Below are positions 1 through 4,468 of a stretch of 5,084 nucleotides of DNA, piece after piece (position 1 is the first letter of the stretch; each line of letters opens with the position of its first letter). The position numbers were made by a program, and so were the translations under genes. Source of the stretch: Candidatus Woesearchaeota archaeon (GTDB taxonomy: Archaea; Nanobdellota; Nanobdellia; Woesearchaeales; UBA10216). The DNA is taken from positions 1 to 5,084 of the forward strand of contig DUGG01000031.1 of assembly GCA_013331515.1 (NCBI GenBank), in the 5' to 3' direction. Under the pieces are notes generated by a model. That model had not been told where the DNA came from. It saw only the letters and a program-made list of their open reading frames with translations, and searched no databases.

Positions 1-33
1 TTGTTTGAGGGCAGATTACGCTCCCTCAAACAA
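1..33. repeat. 11-bp perfect inverted repeat at the window edge
   Basis: TTGTTTGAGGG (1-11) is exactly complementary to CCCTCAAACAA (23-33), leaving an 11-base loop. No T-run follows on the + strand, so it is not an obvious intrinsic terminator in that direction. The stem begins at base 1 and may continue outside the window. It could be the 3' end of an upstream transcript or a protein-binding palindrome; the sequence does not decide. Confidence 0.6.
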
Positions 34-88
34 CTTCTCAACAGTTTACAAAGAAAAAGCTTTCCACTCATGCCATTAGAACAAAACG

Positions 89-121
89 CCACTGGTCAGA
101 GACCAGTGGAAAAAGATTTTT
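89..121 (+). terminator. 9-bp hairpin followed by A-tract and T5
   Basis: CCACTGGTC (89-97) pairs perfectly with GACCAGTGG (101-109) across a three-base loop AGA. AAAAAGA and then TTTTT (117-121) follow. This resembles an intrinsic terminator for a rightward transcript entering from outside the window, although the T-run is seven bases from the stem. On the opposite strand the same stem is followed by a T-rich stretch, so it could also end leftward transcription. The final T-run doubles as part of the TATA-like box of the next gene. Confidence 0.45.
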
Positions 122-124
122 AAA
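116..124 (+). promoter_or_regulatory. TATA-like box of the PepSY-like gene
   Basis: ATTTTTAAA is centred about 29 bases before the ATG at 149. That is close to the 25-28 base TATA-to-start distance of archaeal promoters, and it predicts a transcript starting at or next to the start codon. There is no Shine-Dalgarno sequence at normal spacing before this ATG, which agrees with a leaderless message. The assignment rests on spacing and composition only. Confidence 0.45.
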
Positions 125-125
125 G

Positions 126-143
126 CAGGCAGCAAGCTGCCTG
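126..143. promoter_or_regulatory. 8-bp palindrome between TATA box and start codon
   Basis: CAGGCAGC (126-133) and GCTGCCTG (136-143) form a perfect inverted repeat with two bases between. It lies between the TATA-like box and the ATG at 149, where a repressor would interfere with polymerase. It could be an operator. If transcription starts upstream of it, it would instead be a hairpin just before the start codon. Confidence 0.3.
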
Positions 144-148
144 GCAGG

Positions 149-712
149 ATGACCATTTCAGGCATTGTCTCATCGGTTGAGAAAGACAACAGGTTCCAGG
201 AATGGAGAAGGGGCAACAAAACGCCTTATCTTTCAAGCATGTTCGCCATGGCCAAAGATGCCTCGCTGCTCACAGGCAGTGACAGTGATGTTGAATGGCT
301 GCTCAGCTACTACGACAAGGAAGAAGACACATTCACCACTTTCAGCTCGAATGGGAAGAAAAACTCTGAAAAAGAGCAGGCGTTCAAAAAGAAGGCAACG
401 CTTCCAAAACTTGACCCGGGCAGCGTGAAAGTGGAAGCTGAGGAGGCAATTAAGATTGCAGAGAAAGCCAGGCAGGATGGCTTCAGCGGCGAAACGCCCG
501 GCAGCGTGATAGCAATACTCCAGCCGCTCACGGATGCGGAGATATCAGGCAGAAAAAGCAGCAGAAAAGAAGCAAATCCCGTATGGAACATAACGTACAT
601 TACAGCCAGCTACAGCGTGATAAACATAAAGATTGACGCCGAGACGGGAAAGGTGCTGGCTGGCAGCAGCTCACGCATAACAGACTTCGTGCAAAAAGAC
701 AGCAGCGCATAA
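149..712 (+). CDS. PepSY-like small soluble protein
   Basis: This is a 187-residue protein without a signal peptide or membrane segment, so it is probably cytosolic. The first part contains W50 and an aromatic strand-like run SYYDKEEDTFTTF (53-65). A charged lysine-rich linker follows, then a helix rich in Glu, Ala and Lys (about 94-109). The C-terminal part has PVWNITYIT (144-152) and INIKIDAETGKVL (158-170). The helix followed by strands ending in IDA-TG-KVL is the pattern of a PepSY domain, a small fold often linked to peptidase inhibition or binding; no catalytic residues are seen. An in-frame TAG at 77-79 bounds the upstream extension, and no other ATG, GTG or TTG lies between, so the ATG at 149 is the best start. 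A TATA-like box at leaderless distance supports it. It stands alone on the + strand and is followed by a terminator hairpin. Its function is unknown and its family assignment is moderate. Confidence 0.8.
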   Translation: MTISGIVSSVEKDNRFQEWRRGNKTPYLSSMFAMAKDASLLTGSDSDVEWLLSYYDKEEDTFTTFSSNGKKNSEKEQAFKKKATLPKLDPGSVKVEAEEAIKIAEKARQDGFSGETPGSVIAILQPLTDAEISGRKSSRKEANPVWNITYITASYSVINIKIDAETGKVLAGSSSRITDFVQKDSSA

Positions 713-722
713 GGGCAAACCG

Positions 723-741
723 CAACTGCCACAGTTGTTTT
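723..741 (+). terminator. intrinsic terminator after the PepSY-like gene
   Basis: CAACTG (723-728) pairs with CAGTTG (732-737) over a three-base loop and is followed directly by TTTT (738-741). It begins ten bases past the TAA stop. Stem plus T-run is the classical intrinsic form; T-runs alone can terminate in archaea. Confidence 0.55.
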
Positions 742-783
742 ACGTTATGCCTTTCACTTAAGATATTTTGCCGGGCAACAGAG

Positions 784-791
784 CTTAAATA
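784..791 (+). promoter_or_regulatory. TATA-like box before the small ORF
   Basis: CTTAAATA is centred near 787 and predicts a start of transcription near 813. That leaves an 18-base leader before the ATG at 831. The leader contains GAGGG (819-823), seven bases before the ATG, a reasonable ribosome binding site. The evidence is spacing only. Confidence 0.35.
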
Positions 792-830
792 CTGGCAACA
801 GGGAAATTATGCAAAAAAGAGGGCAGCAAA

Positions 831-944
831 ATGATAAGCTACAATGCCATAAGGAAAAACAAGACGCTCCTGCAGGTGCTGGGCAGCAGAAAGGAGGATG
901 CGCCTGTTGAGAAAAAAGAGGCAGAAAAGGAATCTGCTTCGTAG
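831..944 (+). CDS. possible 37-residue small protein
   Basis: The ORF begins MISYNAIRKNKTLLQVLGSR and continues with an acidic, lysine- and alanine-rich tail ending at TAG 942-944. It has a basic, partly hydrophobic N-terminal segment that could form an amphipathic helix, followed by a charged and probably disordered tail. A TATA-like box and a GAGGG ribosome site lie at suitable distances, and the stop is only four bases from the convergent stop of the thymidylate kinase gene, the packing expected of a real gene. I do not recognise a family. An overlapping ORF in another frame starts at 809 and ends at 906, but has no ribosome site and looks less protein-like. Confidence 0.4.
   Translation: MISYNAIRKNKTLLQVLGSRKEDAPVEKKEAEKESAS
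910..937 (-). terminator. hairpin and T6 downstream of the thymidylate kinase gene
   Basis: Read on the minus strand, GCAGA and TCTGC (937-933 and 925-921) form a 5-bp stem with a seven-base loop. A T-rich stretch with six T residues (917-912) follows. This starts 12 bases past the tmk stop. The T-tract is the more reliable archaeal signal and the stem is short. It lies within the last codons of the small ORF on the other strand. Confidence 0.4.
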
Positions 945-948
945 CCCC

Positions 949-1677
949 CTACTTCTGCGCTGAAAAGAACCCCTCAAACACGCTGACAGTCTCTGCCTGC
1001 GTCTCCTCAACCGACTTCGGCTCATCAGTGTCAACGTAAACCACCCTTGAGCCGTGCTGCCCAAAAAGCTGCCTGAGCCAGTCAGACCTGAACCGCTCAT
1101 CAATCTTTCGCTGGAACCCAAGGCTGTCAAAAATGGAGTTGTCCTTCTTCTCCCGGCTTCCAAGCCGCCGCATTACCGTCTCCGGCTTCACGACCGCAAC
1201 CATGAAAAGCGCAGGGGAAAACTGCAGGGCAGTCCTGTTCCCTGGCAGCCTGATAAGCTCAGAAAGCTGGATGTGCTCCTGCACGGGCTGGTAAACAAGC
1301 GAGGAGGAGATTCCCCTCTCCTGGAAAATGTATTTACCCGTCTTTATTGCAGGTATCAGGACGCGCTTGTAAAGTATTTCCCTGTCAAGGGCAAAAGCAT
1401 GGGCAATGCTCAACGCGGAATACTGCCTGGCTGTTGCGCGGATAAGCTCCTCCCTTATGGCCCTGCCAACGTAGCAGAAAGTCGGCTCAGCGGATACTAT
1501 GGCGTCGAATTGCAAAACCTCTTCCGGCTCAGGAAAGGCATTCTTCTCCTGGCAATAGCTTCGCAGATCAAGAACTTTCATTCCTTTTTGCCCGGCCCAG
1601 TTCTGGAGCGCATCAACCATGGCGCCCTTGCCAGAGCCGTCAAGCCCGTCAACCATGACAAATCTGTTTTTCGGCAT
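949..1677 (-). CDS. tmk: thymidylate kinase (dTMP kinase)
   Basis: Tmk phosphorylates dTMP to dTDP with ATP in the cytosol, the step after thymidylate synthase. The 242-residue product starts with a beta strand and the P-loop GLDGSGKG (11-18). AEP (63-65) and a downstream GRAIREELI segment (71-79) match the region that in Tmk reads REPG...G..IR. DRE (98-100) and QERGISSSLVYQ (119-130) correspond to the family signature usually written DRY..SSLAYQ; here the first residue of the DR pair is Glu. An arginine-rich stretch (170-176) and the following helix fit the LID region. The length is slightly above the usual 200-215 residues. The ATG at 1677 is chosen because the P-loop follows at the normal distance and a TATA-like box lies at leaderless spacing. 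The gene is on the same strand as the ThyX-like gene but separated from it by 486 bases, so it probably has its own promoter. Confidence 0.88.
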   Translation of the reverse strand: MPKNRFVMVDGLDGSGKGAMVDALQNWAGQKGMKVLDLRSYCQEKNAFPEPEEVLQFDAIVSAEPTFCYVGRAIREELIRATARQYSALSIAHAFALDREILYKRVLIPAIKTGKYIFQERGISSSLVYQPVQEHIQLSELIRLPGNRTALQFSPALFMVAVVKPETVMRRLGSREKKDNSIFDSLGFQRKIDERFRSDWLRQLFGQHGSRVVYVDTDEPKSVEETQAETVSVFEGFFSAQK

Positions 1678-1700
1678 TGGAAACTAGTTTACTATGCCTG

Positions 1701-1709
1701 TTAAAAAAT
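1701..1709 (-). promoter_or_regulatory. tmk: TATA-like box of tmk
   Basis: On the minus strand ATTTTTTAA is centred about 28 bases before the ATG at 1677, fitting a leaderless archaeal transcript. The palindrome AAACTAGTTT (1681-1690) lies between box and start codon and could bind a regulator, although its length makes chance occurrence possible. Confidence 0.35.
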
Positions 1710-1816
1710 GTTGTGCCAAAAATGTCCATAGAAGAAAAACAGTTGCGCTCTTGGTAAAATGGTCCGAAGTTTTTGCTTCCACAAACAAACGCCACCAATG
1801 AAAAATCCAACCGCAT

Positions 1817-1832
1817 CAGAGCTGCGGGGTAT
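1817..1832 (+). repeat. 16-bp direct repeat, copy 1
   Basis: CAGAGCTGCGGGGTAT occurs here and again at 1886-1901 in the same orientation, start to start 69 bases. A 16-base exact repeat is not expected by chance in 5 kb. This copy is part of a short inverted repeat CCGCA (1811-1815) / TGCGG (1823-1827). Only two copies exist, so this is not a CRISPR array. Confidence 0.8.
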
Positions 1833-1860
1833 TGTTTATGAGTGTCGGGATTTTTTAAGC

Positions 1861-1915
1861 CTCAAACGGGATAATTATGCCACAGCAGAGCTGCGGGGTA
1901 TGAAACCCATTTGAG
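1861..1915. repeat. 10-bp inverted repeat with one mismatch enclosing repeat copy 2
   Basis: CTCAAACGGG (1861-1870) faces CCCATTTGAG (1906-1915). Nine of ten positions pair; the exception is C1867 against A1909, which would become G-U in a minus-strand transcript. The 35-base interior contains the palindrome ATAATTAT (1871-1878) and the second direct repeat. Confidence 0.5.
1886..1901 (+). repeat. 16-bp direct repeat, copy 2
   Basis: This is an exact second copy of CAGAGCTGCGGGGTAT. Here the bases GCAG (1885-1888) and CTGC (1891-1894) can form a very short stem. The copy sits inside the loop of the imperfect inverted repeat at 1861-1915. It could be a protein-binding half-site or a trace of a duplicated or inserted segment. 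Confidence 0.8.
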
Positions 1916-1936
1916 CAATTAACGAGATTCGCTATT

Positions 1937-1983
1937 ATAGCAAAGGGCACAAAAAATTGAGCATGCAATATGCCCTTTGCTAT
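1937..1983. repeat. hairpin unit A
   Basis: ATAGCAAAGGGCA (1937-1949) pairs perfectly with TGCCCTTTGCTAT (1971-1983). The 21-base loop holds an A6 tract and the palindrome GCATGC (1961-1966). Just upstream, TTCGCTAT (1928-1935) looks like a right arm of the same type without a left partner, so an older unit may have been lost there. Confidence 0.8.
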
Positions 1984-2027
1984 TAGTCAAGGACAGCTTT
2001 TTGCTCATTTATTTCTGTCCTTGACTA
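1984..2027. repeat. hairpin unit B
   Basis: TAGTCAAGGACAG (1984-1996) pairs perfectly with CTGTCCTTGACTA (2015-2027), with an 18-base T-rich loop. It starts on the base after unit A. Its stem resembles that of A (TAG, then AAGG). Confidence 0.8.
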
Positions 2028-2059
2028 TACATTCGTTTCGCTCATAGCGAGAAGTATAG
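2025..2059. repeat. hairpin unit C, imperfect
   Basis: CTATAC (2025-2030) pairs with GTATAG (2054-2059), and inside it TCGCT (2038-2042) pairs with AGCGA (2046-2050) over a three-base loop, with an asymmetric internal bulge. It overlaps the outer ends of units B and D by two to three bases, so C competes with the ends of its neighbours. Confidence 0.55.
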
Positions 2060-2100
2060 ACAACCGCGTAGCTTATGTCATGTCGTGTACGCAGTTGTCT
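2058..2100. repeat. hairpin unit D
   Basis: AGACAACCGCGTA (2058-2070) faces TACGCAGTTGTCT (2088-2100). Twelve of thirteen positions pair, with C2065 against A2093, and the loop is 17 bases. With the preceding AT the left arm reads ATAG-AC-AA. On the right a G at 2101 must be bulged to extend the outer pairing. Confidence 0.75.
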
Positions 2101-2101
2101 G

Positions 2102-2148
2102 ATAGTGAACTGCGCCTCGTCTATCACATAACCCGCGCAGTTCACTAT
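2102..2148. repeat. hairpin unit E
   Basis: ATAGTGAACTGCGC (2102-2115) pairs perfectly with GCGCAGTTCACTAT (2135-2148), with a 19-base loop. It ends 15 bases from the stop codon of the ThyX-like gene, so in a read-through minus-strand transcript it would be the first structure after translation stops. No T-run follows it directly on that strand. Confidence 0.8.
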
Positions 2149-2163
2149 ATTATGGGTAATACT

Positions 2164-3804
2164 TTAAATAGTTTTTCCAATCGCCGCCAGCTTCTCTTCC
2201 TTCCTAAATTCGCTTTTCAGTCTTCCAAGCGCGTCCAGCTCGTCCATGTTGGCATATTTCATGTAGTGGACCAAGGTTGGGTGCACTGCATTCATCTGCC
2301 TGAACATTTCCTGGACGACATGTCGGTAGCTTGGGTGGCCCTGAGGGACGCTTCTTAACTCTATCAGATGGTATGCCTCGCGAAGGTTGAACTGCATCAG
2401 GTAACGGATGCGGTAAGCCAGGGGCACGGCGTATTGCGCCTCCAGCGGCATTTTCGCGGCAATCTTCCGATAGAGAAACGCAGCCTTTTCCATCAATGCT
2501 GTGAACTGCTTTTCAATTCCAGCTTCAGGGATTTCAGGAGGGAGGTCATATCCGTTTTCAACGGTGAGAAGCTGCGGTATCTGGGTCATCATCCTGTGTC
2601 GTTGCAGGTCCCGGTATGCCCCGTAATCTGAAAGAACGTCAAACTGGTAGCAGGCTGCCTCAGCCGCCCTCAGCGGCCTTTCCCTGCGGCTGCTTCTCCG
2701 CCCCATGAACTCGTCGATGACCTCAATTCTCTCGGCAGCAGTCATTTTTTCCGCCATTTTGCGTAGCTGCCCCATTGGATGGCCTGAGAACTGGTAGAGC
2801 GCGGCTGCAACCACCTTTACCTCCGCATCCTTGTCATAGCTTACGAGCGTCACTGTTGGCTGCTTGTCCTGCTGAACACCGCCCAGCTTTCCTGCTGCGA
2901 ATGCGCGCATTTCCATCCGTGTTTCAGCCAGATAGCTGCTTGGCGCAGCCCTCTTGACAAGCGACGGGATGACTTTCAAGAGCTCCTCGTGCATCATCCT
3001 GCCAATTTCACGCATTTCCTCAAGCTCGTCGCTCATGAGCTTCAGAATCAGGTATTCAAACGCCCTTCCATTTGCCGTTATGCCAAGGTTCGTGAATGTT
3101 GCCGCCGGAAGATAGTAGCGGAGGATGTCAAGGGCCTTTGCCTTCACTGACGACTCGTAAGCAGACTTCGCCCTTTTCACTTCATGCTCATCCGCCATCC
3201 GGCTTATCCTCCTGCCATTGAAGTCAAATTCCGCAATAGGCCATCTCTCCCTCACGAATGCCTTCATGGGCTCCAACTGGCTGCTGTAAGCGCCAAACAA
3301 CTCATCGCACAGCGCCATGTATTCATTTGAGAATTCAGAGCGCATGATTGCGGATGGCTTGCAGTAGTTCCCTTTTTCAAAGACAACATACCTCGTTGAT
3401 TTTTCAAGCGGCGACGCCAGCCTGGCATCCTCAATCTTCTTGGCAGCTATCTGCGATACGTTCTCGAAGGCTACATGGGCCATGCCAAGCTCGCCAACCG
3501 AGTCATCCCCGTATTCAACGAGAATCCTCCTGAAGAAATCACGGGCTTTTGCCAGGGCAGCAGTGAATGCGTCGTTGCTGCCGCTTCCAACGCTCTCAAG
3601 CAGCCCACCGAACCCGGATTCGGGATCTTTTACCAGGTCAAGGAAGTTCTTCCTTATGCTGTGCGCCGACCTGCTGTATTTGGAGAAGAGCACCGCCACG
3701 ACTTCCTCAGGAACCCTCGAAGTAAAGGCGAACACAGGCCCGTCAAGGTTGGTAAAGTATGGCTCAAGGATTTTCTTTTCGTCTTCTGTAAAGGAGTCAG
3801 CCAT
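2164..3804 (-). CDS. tandem ThyX-like flavin-dependent thymidylate synthase
   Basis: ThyX enzymes use FAD, NADPH and methylene-tetrahydrofolate to convert dUMP to dTMP, and form active sites between subunits. This 546-residue protein is about twice the usual 220-250 and holds two ThyX-like domains. Domain 1 has YGDDSVGELG (98-107), where ThyX usually has YGHxS..EH, then R128, S131, S136, R138 and Y139 of the signature RHRxxSxNxxSxRY; its RHR has become DAR (126-128). A C-terminal N245-x-R247 and EIGR (266-269) follow. Domain 2 keeps R402-H403-R404 but reads T, I, L and T where S, N, S and R are expected, and has NLREAYHLIELR (473-484), a typical ThyX segment. The frame stays open to a GTG at 3873, but that codon overlaps the promoter, so the ATG at 3804 is preferred. 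There is no strong ribosome site. The neighbouring nucleotide genes fit thymidylate synthesis; activity is not proven, and an inactive or regulatory ThyX relative is possible. Confidence 0.8.
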   Translation of the reverse strand: MADSFTEDEKKILEPYFTNLDGPVFAFTSRVPEEVVAVLFSKYSRSAHSIRKNFLDLVKDPESGFGGLLESVGSGSNDAFTAALAKARDFFRRILVEYGDDSVGELGMAHVAFENVSQIAAKKIEDARLASPLEKSTRYVVFEKGNYCKPSAIMRSEFSNEYMALCDELFGAYSSQLEPMKAFVRERWPIAEFDFNGRRISRMADEHEVKRAKSAYESSVKAKALDILRYYLPAATFTNLGITANGRAFEYLILKLMSDELEEMREIGRMMHEELLKVIPSLVKRAAPSSYLAETRMEMRAFAAGKLGGVQQDKQPTVTLVSYDKDAEVKVVAAALYQFSGHPMGQLRKMAEKMTAAERIEVIDEFMGRRSSRRERPLRAAEAACYQFDVLSDYGAYRDLQRHRMMTQIPQLLTVENGYDLPPEIPEAGIEKQFTALMEKAAFLYRKIAAKMPLEAQYAVPLAYRIRYLMQFNLREAYHLIELRSVPQGHPSYRHVVQEMFRQMNAVHPTLVHYMKYANMDELDALGRLKSEFRKEEKLAAIGKTI

Positions 3805-3848
3805 ATCAGTTGCCGCTTTCCTGTTCCTTTTTATTGTTTTTGCTAGGC

Positions 3849-3869
3849 AATATAAAAAACTATTTATAA
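3849..3869 (-). promoter_or_regulatory. promoter of the tandem ThyX-like gene
   Basis: On the minus strand TTATAAATA (3869-3861) and TTTTTATATT (3858-3849) are both TATA-like. The first predicts a start near 3839 and a 35-base leader, the second a start near 3828 and a 24-base leader before the ATG at 3804. The leader is purine-rich (AGGAA twice), but neither copy is at ideal distance for a ribosome site. Confidence 0.45.
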
Positions 3870-3870
3870 T
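3861..3870 (+). promoter_or_regulatory. TATA box of the kinase-dcd operon
   Basis: TATTTATAAT is centred 26 bases before the ATG at 3892, the ideal distance for a leaderless archaeal transcript, and no Shine-Dalgarno sequence precedes that ATG. The same bases read on the other strand are the likely TATA box of the ThyX-like gene, so the two transcripts appear to share one element. Confidence 0.55.
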
Positions 3871-3891
3871 CACTGCTCAATAGGCAATGCG

Positions 3892-4467
3892 ATGATACTT
3901 GGCCTTACTGGGACTTTTGCTGCGGGCAAGGGCGCTGTTGCCGAATATCTCATAGGCAGGGGCTTCCAGTATTATTCGCTTTCTGACGAGTTGCGGCTGT
4001 TGCTAAGGGAAAAGGGCGCAATGCCTACAAGGGAGAACCTTATCACTGCCGGGAACAGGCTCAGGGAAAAGCATGGCAACGGGTTCCTGGCCACTTTGGT
4101 TATTAAGCGTCTGAGGGGCGGCCCCAGCGTGACAAATTCAATAGTTGACAGCATAAGGAATCTTGGCGAGATTGCCGTGCTTAAAGGGCTCAAGGGCTTT
4201 TGCATGGTTGCGGTTGATGCGCCGGTGGATATACGGTACGAACGGGCAAGGAAGAGGGCATCGGCCAGGGACCCAAGCTCCTTCAGCGAATTCCTAGTCC
4301 AGCAGAAGCGAGAAATGGTTGGCAAGAACAATGAGCAGCAGCTCGCGGCATGCATGGCGGCAGCAGACTTTACAATAGTGAATGACGGCGATTACAAGAA
4401 GCTTTATAAGCAAATTGAGAAGGTGCTCGGGGAAGCGAAGGCGAAGATTGCGCCACAGGCAAAATAA
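3892..4467 (+). CDS. UPF0200/CoaE-like P-loop nucleotide kinase
   Basis: The 191-residue product starts with a beta strand and the P-loop GTFAAGKG (7-14). Next come SLSDELR (29-35), PTRENLITAGNRLREKHG (45-62), IVDSIRNLGEI (84-94), VDAPVDIRYERARKR (108-122) and AADFTIVNDGD (157-167). The order of these motifs, with DSIRN..E after the central strand and a closing AD..I.NDG, matches the archaeal UPF0200 group and the related dephospho-CoA kinase fold. Such proteins transfer phosphate from ATP to a small substrate, often a nucleotide. The substrate is not shown by the sequence. Its stop is one base from the start of dcd, so the two are almost certainly co-transcribed and translationally coupled, which favours a deoxynucleoside monophosphate as substrate; dephospho-CoA remains possible. 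The ATG at 3892 is supported by the immediate P-loop and the leaderless TATA spacing. Confidence 0.8.
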   Translation: MILGLTGTFAAGKGAVAEYLIGRGFQYYSLSDELRLLLREKGAMPTRENLITAGNRLREKHGNGFLATLVIKRLRGGPSVTNSIVDSIRNLGEIAVLKGLKGFCMVAVDAPVDIRYERARKRASARDPSSFSEFLVQQKREMVGKNNEQQLAACMAAADFTIVNDGDYKKLYKQIEKVLGEAKAKIAPQAK

Positions 4468-4468
4468 A

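Larger units (their letters stand above)
1937..2148. repeat. array of five contiguous hairpins
   Basis: Five inverted repeats lie end to end over 212 bases with essentially no spacer. The units are A 1937-1983, B 1984-2027, C 2025-2059 (imperfect), D 2058-2100 and E 2102-2148. A, B and E have perfect stems of 13, 13 and 14 bp; D has 12 of 13 pairs. Loops are 17-21 bases. The four strong units share the outer pattern (A)TAG-nn-AA on the left and TT-nn-CTA(T) on the right, while the inner stem is different in each. It is not a simple sequence repeat, because the units match in structure rather than in sequence. It could be a structured RNA in the 3' region of the ThyX-like transcript, a cruciform-forming DNA site, or a palindromic mobile-element array. 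I do not recognise it. Confidence 0.8.
1678..2163. other. 486-base intergenic region without a convincing gene
   Basis: This gap separates the ThyX-like gene from tmk. From left to right it holds the probable tmk promoter, about 90 bases without visible structure, two 16-bp direct repeats, a 10-bp imperfect inverted repeat, and a 212-base block of five contiguous hairpins. The only small ORF worth noting (1798-1914, + strand, 38 codons) has no clear promoter or ribosome site. The gap is long for an otherwise compact window, which suggests a structured RNA, a DNA-level structure or remains of a mobile element. Confidence 0.7.

Noticed and set aside
1..148. tRNA or other standard RNA gene
   Set aside because: The hairpins do not assemble into a cloverleaf and there is no TpsiC-like segment or acceptor stem.
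809..910. Alternative small ORF starting at 809
   Set aside because: It lies in a different frame from the 37-residue ORF, has no ribosome site, is too close to the TATA-like box for leaderless initiation, and has an unlikely Gln- and Cys-rich composition.
1054..1704. 216-codon ORF on the + strand opposite tmk
   Set aside because: It is antisense to a clear thymidylate kinase and has no recognisable motif.
1798..1914. 38-codon ORF containing both direct repeats
   Set aside because: It has no promoter or ribosome site that I can see, and it ends inside the inverted repeat at 1861-1915; kept only as an observation about the repeats.
1817..2148. CRISPR array
   Set aside because: Only two copies of a 16-bp direct repeat exist, and the hairpin units share structure rather than a constant repeat sequence.
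1937..2148. Integron attC sites
   Set aside because: The hairpins recall attC folding, but the arms do not contain the RYYYAAC/GTTRRRY core and there is no integrase or cassette gene between units.
1678..2163. Complete insertion sequence
   Set aside because: No transposase fragment was found, and the 16-bp repeats are direct rather than inverted; a remnant cannot be excluded.
2080..2358. 92-codon ORF on the + strand
   Set aside because: It starts inside hairpin unit D and runs antisense to the C-terminus of the ThyX-like gene; its composition looks like a shadow frame.
3805..3873. GTG start giving a 569-residue ThyX-like protein
   Set aside because: The GTG precedes the TATA-like elements, so the first 23 codons would fall in the promoter; the ATG at 3804 is better placed.
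4382..4468. N-terminal extension of dCTP deaminase
   Set aside because: The extra 29 residues are read from within the kinase gene in another frame and are extremely Arg-rich; MLLSDKSIREAI is the family-like start.
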